A stretch of DNA of 64,000 nucleotides, taken from Ignelater luminosus. Taxonomy: Eukaryota; Arthropoda; Insecta; Coleoptera; Elateridae. The stretch covers positions 6,858 to 70,857 of the forward strand of contig VTPC01008773.1 of assembly GCA_011009095.1 (NCBI GenBank), read 5' to 3'. Under the pieces are notes generated by a model. It was not told the origin of the DNA, ran no database searches, and worked only from the letters and a program-made list of their open reading frames with translations. Of this stretch, positions 21,530 to 32,210 are shown piece after piece (position 1 is the first letter of the stretch; every line of letters begins with the position of its first letter). Made by a program: the position numbers and the translations under genes.

Positions 21530-23457
21530 ATAATATTTCTAAAAGTATACCTCACGTGATCCGCAACATTTCTAGTTAATCTAGAAATTGACAAACGTTG
21601 CCTTACTCTACTGTTAAAGATACATAAATATAAAGTCGTTTTAAGTAGGGCGCTAAATTCGTCAAATCTGAATTGACTAGTTGTAACTTACAACTAATCA
21701 CTGAGTCAAAAATCAAGCATCATTCATCTTGCTTATCAAATTTACTTGCATTGCAAACGGTTTTTGATTCTTATTTACAAATACACAGCTAACTTCTTCC
21801 ATTCGAGGTTTAAGCAAACTTGAAAAGCAACCAGAAAAATGGGCAACCGACTAGTCTTCTCTGCTTTGACTTGTGTCGCACCGCTGAGTCACGTCCTGTT
21901 AAAAACCAAATGTAAGACAGCATACTGATCAACACAATTACTTGAGAGAAATTTCGATTCATACGCCATTAATAGTACATTTAAACAAAATTGTTAATTG
22001 TGGAAAAACTTGATGAAGACCAGTTTAGTCCAAAGCTGGCTTCATCAAGGACAAAATTTTTGGGAATTGATGTACCCTTCATTCTTCATCTCTAGAAACT
22101 TTAGGAAATGTTTTAAATAATATCACAAGTGGTAAAACAAGCCAAAAATCAAACTGACAAATATTTGAATTTGTACCAAAATTCTCCATATCCAAGAATT
22201 TTTCCAAATGCATGAAATTTAAATCACAATGACAAACACGTTTTATAACTTATCCAGAGCTGCAGGGTTTCAAAAGTCATTGCCAAGACAAAGAAGGTCT
22301 TTTTCAAGTCTATATATTCCCATAAAAAATCTAAAGTTCAAGGATCTTATCTAAAAATTCTTCAGTTAGAACTTGTATGGGAATGAATTTAACACAATCT
22401 AGTTTACATGAAACCAAACCCATAACAGTACTGATCATCACGTTGAGAATACTTGAAGTGCTAATAAACATAGGGAAGATGGCGAGACTCTCCTCTTTAA
22501 TATTTCATTGTTGAAGAAGTGGTATTAGCTAAGATGCTGGGTATTTTCAAATGGCTAATATGGCTTTGTCATCTGTTCGAAATCTAAATCAACACATTAA
22601 TACCACTCGAATTTCTTTGATTTCCATTTTGTTCTTTTTTTTGAGTTATTACTATAGAGCAAATGAAACTGTACGTTAGATGTTACCAAAGGTTCAGATT
22701 ATTGGTTAGACAGCTTTCCAAGGAAAGCCACACCTCTACGTCGTTGGCTTGCCATAGCATTTCTTGTCTTCAATTTGATATTTAATCATAGCTTAGTTTC
22801 AGTGGCACACATACTTTGTATGTAAGTCCAAAATTCTTCTCTTTAATATAAAAACCTACTCTTCTTACCTGAATAATGAGTATTCCATTATAGAAGTTGA
22901 GAGTTGAAATTAACAAATCAACACTACCTAGCTAGCACTAGGCAAATCGCAAACCTGTACAGTGATGAGAGTTCTTATCATCGCACATGAACCATCTTTA
23001 AATTCTCTAATACCGTCTCTTAGTTTCTATTCCTTTGACCATCTTTTTCTCTAAACCACAGTCACTGAAGTTGATGAACTTCAAATAAAAAACTGATCAT
23101 ATTTAGAAAATTTATTTTGCAAATGCACGTCGATCATTCAATGGTCCGATAGTATTGATAGATTACATCTTCAAATGTAAACGGAATAGTGGAGTATCTG
23201 CGCGAATACTTTACGCGCTTTTTTCTAAACTGATATTATTTGAATGTGCTCAGTGACGTTCATTTAACTATTAGGATGCTATAACATTAAAGTTTTCTTT
23301 CTATTTTCTTAAATTCTTTTTGTTTTTGTTTTAAAAAATCTAAGATATCTAGTCAGTTCATCCTAAAAAAAATTACAGCTTATTTGCCTTTTAACACTTT
23401 TCAGCTTGATAAGATTTTATTCAGTTACATTTGAGCCAATCGTTCTAAACTGTTACT
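21530..23457. other. Intronic stretch without recognised element
   Basis: AT-rich intronic sequence with no ORF of interest. The only structure I noted is a 14-bp hairpin at 22009-22049. Confidence 0.5.
22009..22049. repeat. Short perfect hairpin
   Basis: CTTGATGAAG-a-CCAG pairs with CTGGCTTCATCAAG across a 12-base loop, with one bulged A. No downstream T-run and no known family; function unknown. Confidence 0.5.
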
Positions 23458-23743
23458 TACACAGTGTGTTCAGCGAGGAATGGGACAGAGCGATATCTCG
23501 GGAACAAATGCAGATTTTAAAATTCTAAAAACTTTGTTATAAATGTAAGGTGGGGGCACATATTTTGTGATAAAAAGTTTTTAAATTAAATGCGTCACCG
23601 CCAGATGGCGCTACCTAAGTTGATTTTTTTAAATGGAATACCCTCCTTTTTATTCGATTTTTGGAATTTGCAACATATTTGTGATAACTTTCCTTATAAC
23701 TGCTACCAACCTATCTGGTTTACTTTCGGAAAAATAATACTTT

Positions 23744-24019
23744 TTATAAATGTAACACAAAGATGTGAAAGATTGTATTCTGTAGAGATAATACATAAAT
23801 TCTTCTACATTCCTGGAACGTGTATCGTATATTACACTTTTTTAAATGTCCCCAAAGAAAGTAATCTAAAGGAGTTAAATCCGGAGAACAAGCTGGCCAT
23901 GTTATAAAACCATTAGTACTTATCCATCGTCTCGAAAACACCTTGTCCAGATGATCTCTTACTATGGTACTGTTATAAGCTGGGGCGCCGTCTTGTTGAA
24001 AATACATCACCTGCCGCAA
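23744..24019 (-). pseudogene. Transposase C-terminal fragment (left arm)
   Basis: Minus-strand ORF with DDE-transposase blocks in order: YFQQDGAPAYNSTIVRDHLD (second catalytic Asp in QQDGAP), RRWISTNGFITWPACSPDL, then TPLDYFLWGHLK (third acidic position in PLD). This spelling, WP-SPDLTPLDYFLWGHLK, is typical of an insect Tc1/mariner-related family whose N-terminus carries a DUF4817-type helix-turn-helix. The first catalytic Asp and the DNA-binding half are absent. After LKK the frame shifts. The right arm carries the same segment in inverse orientation. Confidence 0.8.
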
Positions 24020-24084
24020 ATTTTACATTAACATTCTCAAGCATAAGAGGTAGCTAATGTATTAAACCATCTTAACAGGGTATT

Positions 24085-24265
24085 TCCGAGACGATAGGTA
24101 GGTACTAATGGTTCTATAAGATGGTCAGCTCATTCTCCGGATTTAACTAGTTTAGATTACTTTCTTTGGGGACATTTAAAAAGTATAGTATACGATACAC
24201 CTTCCAGAAATGTAGAAGAATTTGTTGATTATTTCTACAGAATACAATCTTTCACATCTTTGTGT
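24085..24265 (+). pseudogene. Transposase C-terminal fragment (right arm)
   Basis: Plus-strand homologue of the left-arm fragment, with more frame damage. With frame changes, blocks equivalent to GSI-W-AHSPDLTSLDYF, LWGHLKSIVYDTP and NVEEFVDYFY can be read. The inner part with QQDGAP is missing, so this copy was cut shorter than its partner. It shows that the two arms derive from the same gene region. Confidence 0.7.
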
Positions 24266-24557
24266 AAATTTTATAAAAAGTATTATTTTCCCAAAAAGTA
24301 AAACAGATAGGTTAGTAGCAGTTATAAGGAAAGTTATCACAAATATGTTGCAAATTCCAATAATTGAATAAAAAGTAGGGTATCCTATTTAAAAAAATTA
24401 AGCTAGGTAGCGCCACCTGGCAGTGACGCATTTAATTTAAAAACTTTGTATCACAAAACATGTCCCCCTATGTTACATCTACAACAAAGTTTTCAGAATT
24501 TTAAAATTTGCATTTGTTTTCAAGATATCGCTCCGTCCCGTTCCTCGCTGAACACAC

Positions 24558-24969
24558 TATATACAGAGTAATTCACAAATTAAACTTGATGCAATATGGT
24601 ATTAAAAGTCAGTTGATAAGAAAACGTCTAGATAACATCTGGCTAGAAAACTATTCTATCAAAAAAGGTAAGAAAGTTTTAAGTTGTGTGTCAAGCTCTT
24701 TCTTGAATTTTATTAAATCCTGCCATGGGCAAAATCCGAGAAAGTGACCTTATGTCCGCGCAAACAGAGGAGTTGCTCGCAGCAGCTTGAACGTCGGAGA
24801 TGGGAGGTGTTCACAAGTAATTTACCATAAATTGAATTAGAAACTCAATAAAAGACCTCACTTGTTCTTTAAGGATATTACAAATACCACAATCGATATG
24901 GGCGCCAGAAGCCAAGTCAAAGTCAAAAGTTCGCTTGTGTGGCTCCGTACCAGGAACACTCTGTATATA
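24558..24969. repeat. Small TIR repeat (TATATACAGAGT ends)
   Basis: A 412-bp segment whose first 12 bases, TATATACAGAGT, recur as a perfect reverse complement at its end. It touches or shares the terminal TA of the fold-back element. No ORF of note. Its right half (from GTCGGAGATGGGAG to GGCGCCAGAAGC to CTGTATATAGG) matches, in diverged form, the segment at 51945-52140. It looks like a short non-autonomous DNA element with a second copy in this window. Confidence 0.6.
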
Positions 24970-27900
24970 GGTAACTTGCTTTAATAATAATGAACACTCT
25001 CTTTTTAAATTCTTTATTTTTAAACTTACCAAAAGAAATTCTACTAACTTATTGTTAGTTCTTTTACTTAAACAAAGTCACAACAATGTGCTTGACTGGC
25101 TTGCACTGTAAATTTACATCAAACGATCAAGGTCAGCAATCACTCCAAGCCATGTTGTATAATCTAAAGTTTTATTTGAAAACAAAAGAAAACTGCTTAA
25201 TCAGCACTCCGTACGTTGGTCCAACAACTGGCTTACATTACCTGTACAATTTTATATACTTTGCCTAAAGAAATTAACAAACAGTACTCCAATACAATAC
25301 CAAAGTGTGTTTGCTTTTGTTTATTAATTAAAAATAAAAAAATTATAAAAAATATGTATATGAAGAAAAACTAAGTTGACAAGACAAATTAGGGTGTATA
25401 TACATATTTATATTAAAAATCAAGAATATGAATACGTATAAAAACATGGTACATTCTTTTAATTCTAGTTTGTATGTAGATAAATAACAACATCAAAAAA
25501 TAATTAACGACAAAATCATTGCACATAGAAAAATTACAATTTTCAATCATTCTTCTAATTAGAAATAGATCGCAGCTAATAACTTACTTCTACATTAAAC
25601 TTCTACAATTAAACAAAATAAATCGCATATTCATGTAAAACTGACTATTTTTCTCCTGATGATGTTCGTAGAACGAAACCGGTAGAGAAAATTAAATAAA
25701 AATCAAAACCTTAAGGAAGTACCTTTATTAACCTACTAAAATCATTAAATTTTCTACGAGGTCAACAATAAATTTAGGACCTCTTAAATGACAATCCTGA
25801 AAGCAAAATTGCAAACTTTTATTCTGACATATCTGTTGACAAAAGATGCCCAAGGCTTCCAGTTAATAACGATGAAACTATAATTTCTTAAACTGTTATA
25901 GCTCTGATTTCAATCTAACCTTGAGTACCCATTTTTATAAAATCTACATACAAAACTATTAATATAGTTGACTTTATTATACAGAACAAAACAAGAATAA
26001 CAGATGAGACTAATAATCTAACAAGAAAATACTTTATACAAATAACAACCGGTTGATGCCCAGTTGTGGCAAAAGATTAACCAGGTCTGGACTCAATATA
26101 CCACGGTTCTTTCTTTAATTTATTTGGCTGGAACGGATAGCGAGATGGTCGATGACCTCACGTGCTTCATTCATATCGCAACGTGCGTAAAAATGTTTGT
26201 ACACTCACAGACCCTTGTGTAAATGTCAAAACAGCGATGTACACTTTCACATTTAACTTTATGTAACCAACAATATCCCTTGCTATGAAATAAGTCTTGA
26301 CAGCAAAGTAGTTGTTAAACGTCAATTTCCTATTAACGAGAGGGTACTGATATTTAATAGGCTTTTGTAACTAGAACCAAGGGTGTCGCAATTTTCACGG
26401 TGCTTACAACAAAGTTGGACAAAGTCTTTGGGTTAATAAAATTTAGCCTACAAAACGATAACTGACGAGATTTTCAAGCACCTGCACAATTCTAATACAT
26501 CCGATAAAGATAATAACCGTATATAAATCTCATGAAACTATTCCCGATGAGTTTTTTCATGAACTACTTAACACAACAATGATGAATTTGCGGTGCGATA
26601 TTTACTTTATGAACAACCCCTAACAGGAGCACACTAGATGAACCTTCCTCTGATAGCTTGACCGAAAACCCTCTACTCTACTGCGCAATTGAGTTTGCGT
26701 CACGAGCACTAAAATTAAGCCACACCTTGATTAGACGCAACTAAATTTAACGTGAATTGGACAAAGATAGCAGAACAAATCATCCCTGTTTATTATAATG
26801 AACCAGTCCCTCCGTGTTAAAACTTGTAACAGAAGAATGCGTTTTAATATTGCAGCTGAACCCGCAGAAATACAAAGAGTCCATTTAAATTATTGATGTA
26901 CTATTAAGTTACTTTTGCTAACGAAATATGTCTTGTCAAAGACGGAACTACACCGGAACTAAATGTAAGCATAGCGCATTCCCGTACAAAACAAAAATTG
27001 AACGTAAATTATTTCATAGTAAAACAAGCTTGACTTGAGACAGCGTTTTTAGTATTTTGTATTTTTTTCTGTTATTTATTGACCTGCTTGGAAAATTGGA
27101 AAATATGTTTCTCACTGCAGAACCTATAGTAGTGAACGTAACTTCGAGTAAGTTGTTATTTTCAACCATAACATCTCATCGACGGTTTCAATGGTGATTC
27201 TACATGTACAAATTGTAAAAGAATCTGATAACATGCAATCAAATCATTGATGCTAGTGGATACCCTTTCATCTGGAAGCTCTAATATGTCAAACTAAACT
27301 GCACAATAAATTTATAGTAATTTTTATACAATTTTTTGATTTTCTTCGAATCTGCATATCCTTTTAACGTTCTCCATTTATTTTTCTGTGTTTTAGTTAG
27401 ATTTATAAAAATTATTTATTTGATGCAACAAAATTATTTTTAATTGGAAATTAGCAACACCATATAAATTTTTATGAAACCAGCAACGAATTCACGATCC
27501 CTTCTTAATAGAAGTGCAGCTTCAACAAATTTTGGGTAGGTCTCAAAAATATGATATTTCTGTAGGTTACAGAGAGTAAAATGCCGTACTAAAGTTGAAA
27601 AATTGGAAAACCTTTTAAGTCTCACACTTTTTGTTGCTTTCGCCTCAGGATCACGTGTGCATTTTAGATCAATGTCACGTTTTTCTTGAAAATAGAGTTC
27701 TGTTTTTTCAGTTTGAAGCCAAGCATTATAAATTCTACTTAGTATGTTGAGTGTATTGCGGTGAAATGCGCTACTTTTTTTAAGTTGACAGAATGTGTTT
27801 GTAAAAGGAAAACTCGACCTATTTATCAACGGGTTTCCAAGTATAGCTAAACTAAAATACACAACATCATTAGGTAATAGAATTAAAATTAATATATACA

Positions 27901-29173
27901 CTCATATACATGGCTAACACAAAAGGCAGTTTTCATAACTGAAACACGCGAAACTCTTGTTGGATACTTTTTTAATTTAATTTTTCTTATAATTCATATT
28001 TAATGAGAATTCCATTTATTAAATTAACCAAAAAAAGTATGTTGGGGCCTGTAGGTAATTGACTTTTTTAGATTAATGGGTACAACTTTGACAAAAGTCA
28101 CTCTGAATTCAGTATATTTAGGTCATTTATCTTCGTACTTTCCATTATTTTTCTTTCTTTTCATATGCAGGTCTATTTTGCATGAGAACTAAAGCCTTTA
28201 GGGAAATTAGGATTCCTGATAAAAAAATTTATACTTCCTCTCAGCATATTAAAAAAGGAAGAACATATGGATGTATGACATTTACAAAATTATGACAAGT
28301 CGTATTACAACGCGTGTTTACCGAAATATACGTTGTAAACTTTGAATTCCAAGGTGAACAATTGCCAGTTGGAATTGTTATTGAGATTATTTGCAATGCA
28401 CTTACAAGTTGTTATAAACTTGTTTCTATAATAATGGATATGATTTGTCTGTTTTCTCCTGAAAATTGTACACCTTTAGAAGAAAAAGTTAAGTCAAACA
28501 CCGTTTTTGCTAAAGATGACACGTTTTCAACAATGTATTTGAAGTAACTATTTAATTATGGAGGTATAGGTACTATGAATCAATGGGCTCTTTTTAAAAA
28601 CAGAAAATTTTATACTTGTGATTAGCTACTGATCTACAAAACCTATTACGCGATAAAGCAAACTTTTAAGGACTCGATTTCTCAAAACAATATAATCTTG
28701 AGCCTGCTCATTAGTACAAGAATCAGAGAAGGTTAGTTCAAACAAACGCGGGGATGTGTAAAGAATGCGTTAGTTGGGGACGGTAGTGCAGAGAATCCAA
28801 ATAGATGAAACAGTTCAAACCTACGGGCGTCGGTTAGAGACTGTATTCCTGGAATCCCAAATCGCAAATGTTGGAATTCAGCCCGAAAAGAAAATCTCGA
28901 ATTCTCAAAAATGGTGGTGACAAAATATCGGTATTTTAAAATTTTGGGGATTACTTTATTTTTTCCACTACGTTAAGAAAGTCTTTCACTCGGAGTTTCC
29001 AAGTTTAGCATGGGATTTTCGTTGATTTCTAATGAAACCAGACAAAAATAGGATATAAAAAGATAAACATAAGTGGTAATGAATGGGAATGGGACGACTC
29101 CACAAACAAGCTTATAGAAAACACCAGAGTTAACAATATAAAAAACTAAATAACCAAAAACAAGAGAACTACT
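24970..29173. other. AT-rich intronic stretch
   Basis: No exon or intact element recognised. The longest ORF (minus, 27440-27901) starts at GTG, has no known motif and I do not call it. A Penelope-type motif lies near 25656-25705. Slightly GC-richer patches at 26040-26400 and 28720-28870 look like old unassigned repeats. The 5' UTR of the LINE at 29174 may begin somewhere after 28970. Confidence 0.45.
25656..25705 (+). other. Penelope-type CTGATGA...GAAAC motif
   Basis: The string CCTGATGATGTTCGTAGAAC is followed directly by GAAACCGGTAGAG and an A-rich AAATAAAAA. CTGATGA, a short stem (GTTC-gta-GAAC) and GAAAC are the conserved parts of hammerhead ribozymes. This exact layout, ending in GAAACCGGT and AAATAAA, is common at the ends of Penelope-like elements in arthropods (from memory). 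No Penelope reverse transcriptase was seen nearby, so it would be a terminal remnant. Stem III cannot be drawn convincingly. Confidence 0.4.
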
Positions 29174-32100
29174 ATGGTAGCAAAAAAAGCAACGAAGAAG
29201 GAAATAGAAAAAAAACATAAAAGGGCCAATAAGAAAAAAACAATAAACGTAGGTACATGGAAAGTAAGGGGCATAAATGGGAAAGAGCTAGAATTAGCAG
29301 AAGAAACTGATAAAATGCAAGTGGGGATAGTAGGTGTTACGAAAACAAAAAAGAAAGGAAAAGGATAGTTAGTGCTGACACATGGTGGTCAGGAGTAAAG
29401 GAAGATATGGGAACACAAGCGGGTGTGGCTATAACAGTAAGTGAAGAGAAGGTAAAGGATATGTATATATCAAGAAAAGAATAATGGCTATGGAAATTTA
29501 TATGAGACAAACGAGATACAGCTATATAGTCACACATGCACTCAATGAAAATGTTGGAACAACAGAGAAAAATGATTTCTATGAAGAGCTCCAAGAAGAG
29601 ATAGATATAACAAAATATAAAAAATTATAATTATGGAAGACCATAATTGTAGGGTGGGAAATAATAATATTGGCTTAGAAGAATAATTAGGAAAAGAAGA
29701 ACAGAAAAGAAATAAAAACGGGAACCGAATAATAGACTTATACATAGCAAATAATCTAATAGTGACTAACACAAAATCTGCCCATAGGTATATACATAAA
29801 TACACTAGGGCAGAGCCTACAAGAAAGGAAAAATTGATAATTGACTATTTCTTAGCTGACCGAAAGGAATGGGAAAAAGTAGTAAACGTCAGAGTAAATA
29901 GAGGAATAGAAATAGGCAGTGACCATTACATGTTAAAGATGAAGTACAAGGAAGAAAACAAGAAAGAAAATTATGAGGAAAGGAAAAGAAGAATAAAAAA
30001 TAAAAAGATACCTTCGTATAAGCCAAAAGAAACGAGTATTAGGGAAAAATGCCACTAAGCTCTGAATATGAGAAGAAAAAACACCATAGGCCCAGGATTA
30101 GAGAAAAGGTGAAAACTTTTTTAAGACTGCGTAAAAGAGGCTGCAAGAGAAAATTGTGGAGTAAAGAAAGTCGGAAATGTTGATATACTCTGTTTCGTTT
30201 CTATAATTCCTGCTAAATTTTTGTCGTGTTGGTAACAATACCTTACAATACCCTATTGTGCTACTCCCATTAGATTATTGTTGTTTTTTTTTTGGTTGCT
30301 GTTAACTAATTAATCATATATATATTTAACTAATATGTTTAATCTAAATGTAACCTTGAAAATGCTAGAAATTCGAAGTGGATTGGAATTATAGAAATGA
30401 GACAGGATATAGAAGCAGCAGTGAAAGAAAAGAAGAACAAATAGAAAAGATACTTAACAACAAGAAACCAATCAGACTATGAGAGATACAAAGAAAAAAA
30501 AACAAAAGTAAAAAACTTAGTTAAAATTAGTAAACATGTTGCATGGACAAATTATGGAAATAAAGTGTGTATACAGTACAGAGAAATCTAGAAGTTATTC
30601 TATGGAATGTTAAAACGAATGAGAAAACCTAAGACCATTATGCTTAAAAGCAAAGAAGTCAGAAATGGCACTACATATATTAACAAAAGAAGAGGATATT
30701 ATGAAAAGATGGCGGGAATATTTTAGGAAGTTACAAGAAGAAGAAAAAATATATAGATGAAAAAAATGACAATGCAGTAGGGACCCACGGGGAAAGAGAA
30801 AACTTGGAAAATCCAGATGATGGGATAACTAGGAATGAATGAAATAAACTGAGAGTCGGGAAAGCACCGGGAACGAATGAAATTACAGCCAAAATGATTA
30901 AATATCTAAATGATGAAGAAAAAAGAGAATTGTTACAAATGCTAAACTTGATAAAAAAGAAAAAGGAACACCAAGGGACCGGAGAATTGGGATAAATCTG
31001 CCGCTTTTTAAGAAAGGAGATTGCAGAGAGTACAAAAACTACAAAGGCATAACATTAGCGAGAGTACCAGGAAAAATATATGCCAGAATTTTAGAAAATC
31101 GACTACGAAACAAACTAGATGCAACTCACAAGAAACACAAAGTGAGTTCAGAAAAAATCGAGGAATTCAAGACCAGATTTGTATCATTAGGCAGATAAGT
31201 GAAAAGACGACTAGAACTGGTAGAGAAATACATATAAGTTTCATTGATATGAAGAAAGCTTTTGGTCGCATAAAAAGAGAAAATGTATAGAGAGCCCTAG
31301 GAAAAAGAAATGTTGAAGAACTTAATTAACTGCATTCAAAGTCTATACTATAACACCACAAATTATGTGCGAGTAAAAAATGAAAAATCAGAAAACTTTA
31401 AAAGTACGATAGGATTAAAGCAAGGGCGTATCTTGACCCCGATCCTTTTCAACCTGATTTTGGACGAAGTGATAAAAAACAAAGAATAAATTGAAATCTT
31501 ATCACGTGGACTAATGGAAAATGGAAATGAGAAAGGTAACAGAGGTTTACAATACAACATAAATGTCTTGAATGAAGAATTGAAAAGAATGAAGATGAAG
31601 ATAAATTCTGAGAAATCAAAAGCAATGATAATTGGAAATACAGACAGGAAACACACTATTGAAGTAGAAATGGGGCAAGTAAATAAATTTAAATATCTGG
31701 GTGCAATAGTGAATAGGAAAGAAAATAAAAAAGAGGAAATCAATGAGAGGCTAGAAAAAAACAGGAAAAATATTTAATGCCATTAAGACACAATTTCTGG
31801 CAAAGGAAGAAGTTCCAAATCTTGCAAAAGCAGAGATGATTAAGAAGATAGTAAAACAAGTACTAACATTCGGAAATGAATCATGGATAATGACAGAAAG
31901 GCAGATGTCTAAACTAAATAGTATGGAGATGCGCTTTTTAAGAAAGATAGAAGGAAAAACTAGAGGAGATAGAATCAGAAAGGAGACTTTCAGAAACCAC
32001 CAAAAATTACTACCAGTAGAGACTACAATACAACAAATTCGAGCAGGCCGGTAAGGCAGAAATATGAAACAAAAAATAGGCTAGAGAAAAAGAGGAAGAC

Positions 32101-32200
32101 CCCGAAAATCATGGAAGGATAAAGTAAGAAAAACTGCTGAAATTAGAGGAATTGCTTGGACAGATATTCTGAAGCTAGCTCAAGATAGAAAGGAATAAAA
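29174..32200 (+). pseudogene. LINE endonuclease-reverse transcriptase, decayed
   Basis: In order: a Lys-rich start; endonuclease blocks NVGTWKVRGINGKELEL, VGIVGVTKTKKKG, LIIDYFLADRKEWEKV and GSDHYMLKMK (the SDH catalytic motif, near 29920); a charged linker; then RT blocks VGKAPGTNEITAKMIKYL, YKNYKGITLARVPGKIYARI, FIDMKKAFGRIKRENV (motif A, second Asp changed to Gly), GLKQGRILTPILFNLILDEV, and INSEKSKAMIIGN. Between LDEVI (about 31480) and GLQYN (about 31545) the stretch that should hold the FADD active site is missing, so the RT is dead regardless of frame. The tail has NKFKYLGAIV, RKIEGKTRGDRI and GRPRKSWKDKVRKTAEIRG. Many stops and frameshifts (for example at 29366, 29480, 30056 and 31290). 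Confidence 0.8.
30175..30364. repeat. 185-bp insertion inside the LINE, flanked by AAATG
   Basis: The LINE peptide breaks after GVKKVGN and resumes with ARNSKW. The DNA between is unrelated, AT-rich and non-coding. It is flanked by AAATG at 30175-30179 and 30360-30364, a candidate 5-bp target duplication. Excising one copy plus the insert restores a continuous reading (VGN then ARNSKW), which shows a secondary insertion. It contains a T-run of nine and no clear TIRs; its type is unknown. Confidence 0.65.
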
Positions 32201-32210
32201 AAAGAGATAA

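Larger units (their letters stand above)
23458..24563. mobile_element. Fold-back element from two inverted transposon ends
   Basis: The left arm (about 23458-23943) recurs as a diverged reverse complement in the right arm (about 24080-24563). Both arms begin with AGTGTGTTCAGCGAGGAA or its near match, and run through the same non-coding end and the same 3' part of a transposase gene. The roughly 135-bp centre (23944-24079) contains more of the left copy's transposase only. So the element consists of two copies of the 3' end of one DNA transposon joined head to head. The coding parts belong to a Tc1/mariner-related family. Neither half encodes a complete transposase, so it could move only in trans. 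Confidence 0.85.
29174..32210 (+). mobile_element. A-rich non-LTR retrotransposon (RTE/BovB-like)
   Basis: A roughly 3 kb LINE copy on the + strand with endonuclease first and reverse transcriptase second, and a strongly A- and purine-rich coding strand. Coding starts near ATG 29174 and fades at the final conserved tail near 32200. It is interrupted by a separate insertion at 30175-30364. The RTE/BovB-like label rests on the spelling of the endonuclease and C-terminal tail and is tentative. Confidence 0.75.

Noticed and set aside
27440..27901. 153-codon minus-strand open frame, the longest without a family
   Set aside because: Starts at GTG rather than ATG, has no recognisable motif, no splice signals and ordinary AT-rich composition; likely chance in intron sequence.
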